DNA from: Methanomassiliicoccus sp. UBA345
Lineage (GTDB): Archaea; Thermoplasmatota; Thermoplasmata; Methanomassiliicoccales; Methanomassiliicoccaceae
Direction of reading: 5' to 3'
Assembly (NCBI GenBank): GCA_002504525.1
Contig: DATD01000009.1
Coordinates: forward strand, 183,792-192,095
Length of the DNA stretch: 8,304 nucleotides
Under the pieces are notes generated by a model. That model did not search any database and had not been told where the DNA came from. It worked only from the letters and a program-made list of their open reading frames with translations. Within the stretch, counting starts at the first letter, position 1. Every line of letters begins with the position of its first letter. Below, piece after piece: positions 1-5,187 of this stretch. The position numbers and the translations under genes are program-made.

Positions 1-266
1 TGGAGGAGAACGATCAGATCGTGTTCCGGTACGTGGACGCCGAGGGCGCTTACGCCGGATATCCATGGTGTCCCAGCGGCACCATCGCCAACATCGCCGG
101 CATATGCAACCCTGAGGGCAACGTGCTCGGCCTGATGCCCCACCCCGAGAGGGTGATGTTCAGGTATCAGCACCCCGACTGGACAAGGGAGCAGGACCCC
201 AACGCCCCGGGCGATGGCAGGGTGATCTTCGCCTCCGCCCTGGACCACGTGTCGAAGCGGTACTGA
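1..266 (+). CDS. purQ: Phosphoribosylformylglycinamidine synthase subunit PurQ, C-terminal part (5' truncated by window edge)
   Basis: This is the C-terminal end of the glutamine amidotransferase subunit of FGAM synthase, which releases ammonia from glutamine for step four of purine synthesis in the cytoplasm, working with PurL and PurS. The frame is open from the window edge (codons start at base 3). Visible family signatures are the QIVFRY strand, the segment NIAGICN followed by GNVLGLMPHPER, and a short tail ending in TGA. The His and Glu of PHPER complete the Cys-His-Glu triad known for class I amidotransferases; the nucleophile Cys lies upstream of the window. The gene ends exactly where the minus-strand riboflavin kinase gene ends, so there is no spacer for a terminator. 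Identification rests on the PHPER block and its context and is firm; the start cannot be seen. Confidence 0.9.
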   Translation, partial: EENDQIVFRYVDAEGAYAGYPWCPSGTIANIAGICNPEGNVLGLMPHPERVMFRYQHPDWTREQDPNAPGDGRVIFASALDHVSKRY

Positions 267-935
267 TCACTCATCCATGGAGATGCGGACCTCGACGACG
301 TCACCGTCGTTCAGGCCCAGGGTGCGGCGCAAGCTGTACTTGCACAGCACCTCCATCACCTCGGAGTAGTGGGAACGGGACGGCATGATGACCGCGCACT
401 CCACGTTGTGCATCGTGGCAGGATACGCCTTGACCTCCCCGAAGGTGCGGCCGTTGCGCTGGAACCCGTTCACCGTGATGCCGTCGGTGCGGCGGAGGAG
501 CTCCATCTTGGACTGGTCGGATGGGACGATCCTTAGGTTCAGGGTCCCCTCGAACGGCGTGAAGCCCAGCTTATCCCTGAACTGGTCCTGATACCCCGGC
601 TGGTTGACGTAGTACTGTCCTTCTCCCATGCCGGCCGTCACCACCCCCCGAATGGTCAGGTGGTCCTTCATCTCGAAGATCCTCTGGTACTCGGAGTATT
701 CGGCGCGTAGGGCATCCAGGCCCTTCTTGGTGATCTTTATGCGCTGCTTCCTCGCCCCCAGGTCCCTCTGGATGCAACCTTCCTCCAGAAGCTCCAGGAT
801 ACGTTTGGAAGCGGATTGCTGGCTGATGTCCAGTTTCTCACCCAGCTCCCTTGAGGAGATGGCGATGTAGTCGTTGATCCCTCCGAGCAGCGCGATCTGC
901 TTCAGAGCAGTGGAGAACTTCTCGTTCGTGTCCAT
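267..935 (-). CDS. rbkR: CTP-dependent riboflavin kinase fused to an N-terminal winged-helix DNA-binding domain (RbkR type)
   Basis: This 222-residue protein has two parts. Residues 1 to about 85 form a MarR-like winged helix, with a recognition-helix region ISQQSASKRILELLEEG followed by a basic wing. Residues 95-222 form the archaeal DUF120 kinase that makes FMN from riboflavin using CTP. Kinase signatures are the glycine-rich GMGEGQYYV (102-110), GYQDQFRDKLGF (114-125), and EGTLNLR (129-135), whose Thr and Asn bind metal and nucleotide in known members. The C-terminal SLRRTLGLNDGDVVEVRI is also typical. The two-domain layout matches RbkR proteins, known in archaea as bifunctional kinases and riboflavin-regulon repressors. 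The ATG at 935 is preceded at almost no distance by GGAGGG. Autoregulation is inferred from GTAGC-type half-sites in its promoter. No riboflavin synthesis gene is visible beside it. Confidence 0.92.
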   Translation of the reverse strand: MDTNEKFSTALKQIALLGGINDYIAISSRELGEKLDISQQSASKRILELLEEGCIQRDLGARKQRIKITKKGLDALRAEYSEYQRIFEMKDHLTIRGVVTAGMGEGQYYVNQPGYQDQFRDKLGFTPFEGTLNLRIVPSDQSKMELLRRTDGITVNGFQRNGRTFGEVKAYPATMHNVECAVIMPSRSHYSEVMEVLCKYSLRRTLGLNDGDVVEVRISMDE

Positions 936-952
936 CCCTCCATGATATTCTA

Positions 953-970
953 GTAGCTACCAAATGTAGC
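953..970. promoter_or_regulatory. Candidate RbkR operator: GTAGC/GCTAC half-sites
   Basis: The stretch contains the perfect 8-base palindrome GTAGCTAC (953-960). It also contains the inverted pair GCTAC (956-960) and GTAGC (966-970) separated by CAAAT. The three half-sites lie between the TATA-like box and the start codon of rbkR, where a repressor would block initiation. The repeat is seen directly; binding by RbkR is inference from the regulator role known for this family. Confidence 0.4.
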
Positions 971-990
971 AATGGTTTCATCCCGGACAC

Positions 991-1000
991 GCTATTTAAT
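991..1000 (-). promoter_or_regulatory. TATA-like promoter of rbkR
   Basis: Read on the minus strand this is ATTAAATAGC, an archaeal TATA-box-like element in an otherwise GC-richer region. Transcription would be expected about 25 bases downstream, near 970, giving a leader of roughly 35 bases before the ATG at 935. The GTAGC-type repeats at 953-970 would fall at or just after that start point. Confidence 0.5.
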
Positions 1001-1066
1001 GAATTCGCATCGCGAAATGCGCGGTTGGGTCAATGGCTCATATTGAACGGACCGTAGAAAAATTGA

Positions 1067-1445
1067 TTATATCCGGCCCTCTGTTCCGATTGCCCTCGTG
1101 ATGATGGTGACCGTAATGATAAGAGGTTCACGCCCTCCACGCACCCGGCCTGGCCCCTGCCGACCTCACCAAGGTCCACGTCCTTGCGGGCGTGGCGGTC
1201 GGTGCGAACGACGATGCCGTATCCCCTGGGGCCCATCGCGGACGCTATATGCATGACCGAGATGAAAGGCGAGGTTGATGAGCCTTTATTGTCCAGAGCG
1301 ATGACGATGTTCCCGGCCTTCCCCGAGTACTTGTTGAACATCCCCACTATCGAGGGGTAGACGAACTATGCAGGGTCCGCACCCCCACTTCCAGCACTAC
1401 CTCTTTCGATCCTTCGGCTGAACAGGACTCATTGGTCTCGAGCAT
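1067..1445 (-). pseudogene. Unrecognised small protein in three frames joined by two -1 shifts; HPr-like in layout
   Basis: No single frame is intact, but three consecutive minus-strand frames carry coding-like, GC3-rich sequence that joins smoothly. Frame one starts at ATG 1445 and runs to about 1365 (ending EVVLEVGVRTLHS). Frame two runs from about 1365 to 1129 (FVYPSIVGMFNKYSG, NIVIALDNKGSS, ISVMHIASAMG, YGIVVRTD). Frame three runs from 1129 to a TAA at 1067-1069 (EPLIITVTIITRAIGTEGRI). Each junction needs a -1 shift, as if one base were missing. The joined product is about 126 residues. Its order of elements, a strand, then an LH motif, a helix, a strand and a helix beginning SPFISVMHIASAMG, resembles PTS-HPr domains, where a phospho-accepting His sits in LHxRP; the first junction falls right at that motif. 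It diverges from the marker-8 gene. It could be a decayed gene, a recoded gene, or two base-calling errors. Coding character is fairly sure; HPr kinship is tentative. Confidence 0.5.
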
Positions 1446-1456
1446 GATACGTCCCA

Positions 1457-1472
1457 GGGAGTTCGGTCTCCC
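1457..1472 (-). repeat. Small inverted repeat just upstream of the frameshifted gene
   Basis: GGGAG at 1457-1461 and CTCCC at 1468-1472 form a perfect 5-base-pair stem with a 6-base loop. In the transcript of the divergent minus-strand gene it would lie about 12 bases before the ATG at 1445, and it includes the only purine-rich candidate ribosome binding site there. A role in translation is speculative. Confidence 0.35.
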
Positions 1473-1490
1473 TCTTTCAGCACTGAGTGC

Positions 1491-1500
1491 AGTATAAAAA
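1491..1500. promoter_or_regulatory. TATA box in the divergent region between the frameshifted gene and the marker-8 gene
   Basis: AGTATAAAAA gives a near-ideal archaeal TATA box. Read on the plus strand it would start transcription near 1525, leaving a leader of about 100 bases before the marker-8 start. Read on the minus strand, TTTTTATACT would start near 1470 and leave a short leader before the ATG at 1445. Because archaeal TATA boxes are nearly symmetrical, it may serve either gene or both. Confidence 0.55.
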
Positions 1501-1510
1501 CGCACATTAG

Positions 1511-1546
1511 GGCCACCTCGATCGAACGATATCACAAGGAGGTGCC
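1511..1546 (+). promoter_or_regulatory. Hairpin enclosing an orphan Shine-Dalgarno sequence in the marker-8 leader
   Basis: AAGGAGGTG (1536-1544) is a near-perfect Shine-Dalgarno sequence but lies 86 bases before the chosen start of the next gene. CACCTC at 1514-1519 is fully complementary to GAGGTG at 1539-1544. Between them ATCG (1521-1524) and CGAT (1527-1530) form a second, inner stem. The site would thus be sealed in a hairpin in the leader RNA. The nearest in-frame start after it, TTG at 1562, opens only a 13-codon frame ending in TAG. Confidence 0.35.
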
Positions 1547-1629
1547 AAGGCGGGCGGACCGTTGAACGTCGCTTCCGAGGGAACGGGGAAAGGCTTGATT
1601 TAGGATGCGAGAATACTAGCTTGATCATC

Positions 1630-2448
1630 ATGGACCGGCATGTTATCGAAGCGCTTGGACTCGCCAGGGTTGTGATCGAGGACGGCAAGGTCATCGAAGT
1701 GGGTGAGCCGCAGGTGAAGGTCTGCCCCTTGTTCCTCAAGACCAGAGGGATAACGGAGCTTAACGCCGATACCATACGCAAGAACATCGAGTTCCGGATA
1801 CAGGACTTCGGCATGTGCACGCCTGCCCGCCAGATGCGCATGCGCGACTTCCTATCATACGGCATCTCCGAGCTGATCGGGATGGCGCTATCCACCGAGC
1901 TCATCGATGCCGCGGTGCTGGTGTGCGAGGGTGCCGGCACCGTGGTGGTGACGGAGCCGGAGCTGGCGCAGGGCATCGGAGGGCGCGTGTCAGGGATAAT
2001 GGAGACGTCGCCCATCGATGAGATCATAGATGCCATCGGGCGAGACAACGTGCTGGAGCCGGAATCCGCGGCCATCGATCAAGTGAGGGGAGCGGAAATG
2101 GCATTCTCCCTCGGATACAAGCGGGTCGCTGTTACGGTGGCGAGGGCGCAGGACGCCGCGGAGGTCCGGCAGCGGTTCGGCCAGAAGGTCGCCATCTTTG
2201 CCGTTCACACCAGCGGGATGTCAGCCGAGGATTCCAAGACGCTGTTCGAGGTCAGCGACATCATCACCGCATGCGCCTCGAGGAACGTGCGCGCCACCGC
2301 CCGGACGAGGGCGCTGTATCAGGTCGGTAACAAGGTGCCGATCTACGCGGCCTCGCTGTGGGGAGAATCGCTGCTCAAGAAGAGAGTGGAGATGCTGGGG
2401 AAGCCGAACATCACCTCTCCTGATGAGCCGCCGATCCCGCTGGTCTAA
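1630..2448 (+). CDS. DUF2099 family protein, putative methanogenesis marker protein 8
   Basis: The 272-residue product matches the DUF2099 / methanogenesis marker 8 family, found mainly in methanogens; its biochemical role is not established. Recognisable blocks are the opening MDRHVIEALG, then CPLFLKTRGI, NIEFRIQDFGMCT, VCEGAGTVVVTEPEL, QGIGGRVSGIMETSPI, FAVHTSGMS and ITACAS. The cysteines in CPLF, GMC, VCEG and ACAS are candidates for metal or cofactor binding (inference). I chose ATG 1630 because relatives begin with a Met-Asp-x-His-like start; TTG 1621 would add MII and cannot be excluded. Neither start has a strong ribosome binding site at normal spacing; the strong one lies far upstream at 1536-1544. 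The TAA at 2446-2448 interlocks with the stop of the convergent PIN gene. Its presence argues that the organism is a methanogen or close relative. Confidence 0.88.
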   Translation: MDRHVIEALGLARVVIEDGKVIEVGEPQVKVCPLFLKTRGITELNADTIRKNIEFRIQDFGMCTPARQMRMRDFLSYGISELIGMALSTELIDAAVLVCEGAGTVVVTEPELAQGIGGRVSGIMETSPIDEIIDAIGRDNVLEPESAAIDQVRGAEMAFSLGYKRVAVTVARAQDAAEVRQRFGQKVAIFAVHTSGMSAEDSKTLFEVSDIITACASRNVRATARTRALYQVGNKVPIYAASLWGESLLKKRVEMLGKPNITSPDEPPIPLV

Positions 2449-2798
2449 AAGTCCATCCCGAGATGGCTGCCCCCGCGGAAGAGGATGACCTTGATCCTCT
2501 TCTTCCGCAGGATTTCTATTAGAGCGCGGTCGTTCGTCACGACGTAGGCGTCGTGCTTCTCGGCCAGCTCTATCACCGCATTATCTCCGGTAGCCTCGGT
2601 GTCGACCACCTTGTAGTGGAACGCCAGGCCGATCGCGGCCCTGGCATGCTTGTTCGAGGAGCGCTTAAGTTCTCCGATGAGCGGCCCCGGGACGAGCACC
2701 TCGCAGCTCCCCAGAAGAGAGCGCAGCTGGGCATCCAGATTGACGGAGCGTTCAAAAGGAAGCAGGAGGGCATTGGTGTCGAGGACGACGACCGGCAT
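2445..2798 (-). CDS. PIN-domain protein, Fcf1/Nob1-like archaeal family
   Basis: A 117-residue single PIN domain, a metal-dependent RNase fold. Candidate metal-binding acidic residues are D7 in LDTNA, E43 in GELKR, D72 in GDNAVIELA and D90 in VVTNDRAL, matching the usual PIN spacing. The likely role is RNA processing or ribosome assembly, inferred from resemblance to Fcf1/Utp24-type archaeal PIN proteins and from its place after rps6e and eif2g. No antitoxin-like gene is adjacent, so a VapC toxin role is less likely. The start codon follows the eif2g TAG after only six bases (GTAGGC) and has a weak ribosome binding site, suggesting translational coupling. It lies in the same frame as eif2g. 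It ends in TAG, overlapping by four bases the end of the convergent marker-8 gene. Confidence 0.85.
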   Translation of the reverse strand: MPVVVLDTNALLLPFERSVNLDAQLRSLLGSCEVLVPGPLIGELKRSSNKHARAAIGLAFHYKVVDTEATGDNAVIELAEKHDAYVVTNDRALIEILRKKRIKVILFRGGSHLGMDF

Positions 2799-2804
2799 GC
2801 CTAC

Positions 2805-4028
2805 CTACTCGATGATGCCGTACCCGATCAGACGCCACTTGCCCGAGATGCGCCGGGATATGGCGACCCTCTGGCCCACGTCGGCGCACACCGGTATCTT
2901 GAGCACGACCTCGGACTCGTCGCCGCGGGCAGAGGTCACTATGCCGACGGTGGTGGCGGTGCCGATGCTGAGCATCAACGGCTCGTTGGTCTTGATGTTC
3001 TCCACCACCAGGTCCTCGGCCGCTCCGACCACCCGCTCCAGCAGATTGGTGTTCATCGTGAACTTGTGAAGCACCGGCGGCAGCGTGTCCGGCTTGCCGA
3101 GCAATCTGCCGGTAACTCCGTCCGACTTGGTGAGGGCGGGGTCCAGCTTGGTCCCGATAGCGATGAGGCCACCGGGCAGGGCCTTCTTGAGCGTGATGCT
3201 CCCGCTGTGGAGCGAGGTAATAGTGGTGGTCACCCTCTCATAGGAGGTCTTTCCGCCCACTTCGACCTTCCGGCCAGGAAGGATCTCGATCTCGTCCCCT
3301 ACCTCCAGAACGCCCTGGGTTAGGGAACCTCCCAGCACCCCGCCCTTGATCGATTGGGGGTCGGAGCCGGGGATGTTGATATCGAAGGAGCGGGCCACAT
3401 ACATGCGGGGCTCATCATCGATGTTGGTCCGGGACGTCGGGATATAGCTCTCGATGGTCTCGATCAGCTTGTCGATGTTGACATCGTGGTGAGCGGACAC
3501 CGGGATGATGGGGGCGTCCTCGGCGATGGTGCCCTTGACAAACTTCTTGATGGCCCGGTAGTTCTCCATCGCCTCTTCCTTGGTGACGATGTCGATCTTG
3601 TTCTGCACGATGATGATCTTCTCCACGCCGATGATGGTCAGAGCCATCAGGTGCTCCTTGGTCTGAGGCTGGGGGCATGGCTCGTTGGCAGCGATCAGCA
3701 GGAGGGCCCCCTGCATCATGGCCGCGCCCGACAGCATGGTGGCCATGAGGGTCTCGTGACCCGGAGCATCAACCAGAGATATGGCCCGGAGGAACTTGGC
3801 GTCCCCTCCGCATTCCGGGCAGGTCGGCGAGTTGGTGTACTTATCACAATCGTTGCACTTGTAGAATGCAGCGTCAGCATAGCCCAGCCTGATGGAGATG
3901 CCTCTCTTGATCTCCTCGGAGTGACGGTCCGTCCATTCCCCGCTCAGCGCCTTGGTGAGCGTGGTCTTGCCGTGGTCGACGTGACCGATCATGCCTATGT
4001 TGATCTCAGGCTGCTGGCTGATCTTCAT
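2805..4028 (-). CDS. eif2g: Translation initiation factor aIF2 subunit gamma (GTPase)
   Basis: This 407-residue GTPase is the core of the archaeal aIF2 heterotrimer that brings methionyl initiator tRNA to the small ribosomal subunit. The GTPase motifs are GHVDHGKTTL (15-24), the switch-I region ending RGISIRLGY (42-50), DAPGHE (87-92) and NKID. A zinc-ribbon insert typical of the gamma subunit carries C58, C61, C70 and C73. Domains II and III follow, with DINIPGSDPQSIKGGVLGGSL and the C-terminal RRISGKWRLIGYGIIE. Length is normal for the family. Its ATG overlaps the TAA of rps6e by one base (TAATG), a classic coupling arrangement, and the PIN gene follows. It ends in TAG with the downstream PIN frame open in phase, so read-through would make a fusion. 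Confidence 0.97.
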   Translation of the reverse strand: MKISQQPEINIGMIGHVDHGKTTLTKALSGEWTDRHSEEIKRGISIRLGYADAAFYKCNDCDKYTNSPTCPECGGDAKFLRAISLVDAPGHETLMATMLSGAAMMQGALLLIAANEPCPQPQTKEHLMALTIIGVEKIIIVQNKIDIVTKEEAMENYRAIKKFVKGTIAEDAPIIPVSAHHDVNIDKLIETIESYIPTSRTNIDDEPRMYVARSFDINIPGSDPQSIKGGVLGGSLTQGVLEVGDEIEILPGRKVEVGGKTSYERVTTTITSLHSGSITLKKALPGGLIAIGTKLDPALTKSDGVTGRLLGKPDTLPPVLHKFTMNTNLLERVVGAAEDLVVENIKTNEPLMLSIGTATTVGIVTSARGDESEVVLKIPVCADVGQRVAISRRISGKWRLIGYGIIE

Positions 4029-4423
4029 TACTTCTTCTCCTCTTTTGCGGGAAGCAGCTCCTCGACGGACTTGGAGCCCTCGTGGGAGATGATCATGTTG
4101 ATCTGCACGGTCTCCGGGCCAACAGTGTTGCCGCGGACGTGCTTCCGGCGTCTCAGCCCGACCTCGGGAGAGTTGAAACCGGTACTGTCAGTAAGGAGGA
4201 TCTTCTTGCGCCTGGCGCCAGGGAGATCGTCGCGCATTGGGAGGCCGTCCTTGTCGCTTCCGCCCCTTATAGTAAGCTTGTAGCTTGGCAGCCCTACGAA
4301 GATGCCGTCGACGACATCTCCGATCTTCTTTCCGATCAAGGAGTTGGCATGATGCCCTGAGACCGGCACCTGATAGGTCTTGCCAGTCTTTACATCATTG
4401 ATGACCGCTTTGAATTCAACCAT
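4028..4423 (-). CDS. rps6e: Small-subunit ribosomal protein S6e
   Basis: A 131-residue S6e protein of the archaeal/eukaryal small ribosomal subunit. The start MVEFKAVINDVKTGKTYQ, the HHANSLIGKKIGD stretch, GLPSYKLTIRGGSDKDGLPM and the arginine-rich GLRRRKHVRGN are characteristic. It ends with a charged tail, ELLPAKEEKK. The frame stays open upstream to 4555, but that extension lies over the TATA region and is unlike S6e. ATG 4423 or the adjacent ATG 4426 sits just after the ribosome binding site AGGTGA, giving the usual family length. It is the first gene of the rps6e-eif2g-PIN operon, a linkage known in other archaea, and its stop overlaps the eif2g start. Confidence 0.96.
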   Translation of the reverse strand: MVEFKAVINDVKTGKTYQVPVSGHHANSLIGKKIGDVVDGIFVGLPSYKLTIRGGSDKDGLPMRDDLPGARRKKILLTDSTGFNSPEVGLRRRKHVRGNTVGPETVQINMIISHEGSKSVEELLPAKEEKK

Positions 4424-4460
4424 CATTTCACCTGCTGTGGGTGAACGCCTTAAGGTAGTC

Positions 4461-4472
4461 TTAAATAAATAA
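4461..4472 (-). promoter_or_regulatory. TATA-like promoter of the rps6e operon
   Basis: TTAAATAAATAA (minus strand TTATTTATTTAA) is a strong A/T block in a GC-rich region, 35-50 bases before the rps6e ATG. With the usual spacing of about 25 bases, transcription would begin near 4440, leaving a short leader that contains the AGGTGA ribosome binding site. Confidence 0.65.
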
Positions 4473-4582
4473 CTATTGTTCGGCGCCGAAGGCCGTTTGG
4501 AGTCCTGGACCGCCTCGTTCTGGCCCCGCCCAACGCATAGGTGCCGTACCATCACATCGGTCAGTCGCTAATCCGGCAGCAA

Positions 4583-4617
4583 CGGTCCGGCGGACCGATC
4601 GCGACAGGAGGTCCGCC
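4583..4617 (+). promoter_or_regulatory. Two mutually exclusive inverted repeats around a strong ribosome binding site
   Basis: CGGTCC (4583-4588) pairs perfectly with GGACCG (4592-4597) across a GGC loop. The same bases GGCGGACC (4589-4596) also pair perfectly with GGTCCGCC (4610-4617) across 13 bases. The two stems share 4592-4596 and cannot form together. The second stem covers part of the Shine-Dalgarno sequence AGGAGGT (4606-4612), while the first leaves it free. The repeats are seen directly; switching is inference. Confidence 0.4.
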
Positions 4618-4704
4618 TTGAGGCTAGACGGTGCAAGCATGTTCCGATCGTCCGGATGCGGCCTTGAGCTATATTATTGCCTAGCACCGCCCTTACCCCC
4701 TTGA
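4618..4704 (+). CDS. Possible 28-codon leader peptide before the GyrI-like gene
   Basis: A TTG at 4618 follows AGGAGGT (4606-4612) at ideal spacing and opens a 28-codon frame (beginning MRLDGASMFRSSGCG if TTG is read as Met). It ends in a TGA at 4702-4704. That stop overlaps the ATG at 4704 of the next gene as TGATG, which would allow translational coupling. Against it, the TATA-like box of the GyrI-like gene lies inside this frame, so a transcript from that box would lack the leader. The peptide resembles nothing I know. Weakly supported. Confidence 0.22.
   Translation: MRLDGASMFRSSGCGLELYYCLAPPLPP
4670..4677 (+). promoter_or_regulatory. TATA-like promoter of the GyrI-like gene
   Basis: CTATATTATT around these positions is the only TATA-like element before the GyrI-like gene. 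Transcription about 25 bases downstream would start almost at the ATG codons at 4704 and 4710. This implies a leaderless or nearly leaderless mRNA, which fits the absence of a ribosome binding site directly before those codons. Confidence 0.5.
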
Positions 4705-5165
4705 TGCCTATGATAGAAGTAAAGCTTGTCACCACCGCGGAGCAACCTTCCGCGGCCATCAGGGAGAGCGTGAGGAACGAGGACATCGCGTCGGCGATCG
4801 GCCGGATGTTTGGCGAGCTTGGAGAGTTCCTTGGGCGTCGGGGGCTGCGCATGGCGGGACCGCCGTTCGTTTACTACCATGACTGGTCGGAGCAGGGAAC
4901 CGACATGGAGTGCGGGTTCCCGGTCGCCGGGCCGTTCGAGGCGGAAGGGCGCATCAGGCCGTTCGTGCTGCCATCGGTCAGCGCGGCCACGGCCATGCAC
5001 ATCGGCCCGTACAACAAGCTGATGGAAACATACGCCGTCGTGGAGAAGTGGATGCGCTCCAACGGCCACGAGCCTGCCGGATACATGTGGGAGCGATATC
5101 TCAACGAGCCGGGGAAGGTCCCTGACAGCGAACTGATGACCGAGATATTCTGGCCGATAAAATAA
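4704..5165 (+). CDS. GyrI-like small-molecule (effector) binding domain protein
   Basis: A cytoplasmic protein of about 151-153 residues consisting of one GyrI-like / AraC effector-binding (SHS2-type) domain. Supporting features are the first strand MIEVKLVTTAEQPSAAIRE, a central PPFVYYHDW, a paired repeat with ECGFPVAGPFEAEG, the strand SAATAMHIGPYNKLMETYAVV, the helix VEKWMRSNGHEPAG, and the typical end YMWERYLNEPG then ELMTEIFWPIK. The family binds hydrophobic cations or other small ligands, and some members hydrolyse them. No DNA-binding domain is attached, so it is a stand-alone ligand binder; the ligand is unknown. ATG 4704 and ATG 4710 are both possible and the weak TATA spacing cannot decide. 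It stands alone: rps6e diverges upstream, and the glycoside hydrolase gene converges 22 bases downstream. Confidence 0.85.
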   Translation: MPMIEVKLVTTAEQPSAAIRESVRNEDIASAIGRMFGELGEFLGRRGLRMAGPPFVYYHDWSEQGTDMECGFPVAGPFEAEGRIRPFVLPSVSAATAMHIGPYNKLMETYAVVEKWMRSNGHEPAGYMWERYLNEPGKVPDSELMTEIFWPIK

Positions 5166-5187
5166 TGGGGTTTGGGGGACGGAGGGC

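Noticed and set aside
1366..1368. An in-frame TAG in the second frame of the broken gene as a pyrrolysine codon
   Set aside because: The frame upstream of this TAG has no start codon and non-coding composition, and the coding signal switches to another frame there, so a frameshift explains it better.
1347..2075. A 242-codon minus-strand frame opposite the marker-8 gene
   Set aside because: Most of it is the antisense shadow of the well-supported marker-8 gene, rich in Ser/Pro/Arg. Only its last 33 codons (from ATG 1445) look coding, and these are kept as the first part of the frameshifted gene.
2553..3323. A long plus-strand frame over the PIN and eif2g genes
   Set aside because: It is a shadow of two firmly identified minus-strand genes, with His/Gly/Leu-rich composition typical of antisense high-GC frames.
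3354..4283. A 309-codon plus-strand frame opposite eif2g and rps6e
   Set aside because: It is antisense to conserved translation genes; the repeated Asp/Val/Gly runs mirror the other strand's codons.
4424..4555. An N-terminal extension of ribosomal protein S6e
   Set aside because: The extra 43-44 codons cover the TATA region and do not resemble S6e; a good ribosome binding site sits directly before ATG 4426/4423.
4480..4660. A tRNA or other structured RNA gene in the spacer upstream of the GyrI-like gene
   Set aside because: The hairpins do not build a cloverleaf and no conserved tRNA arm sequences are present.
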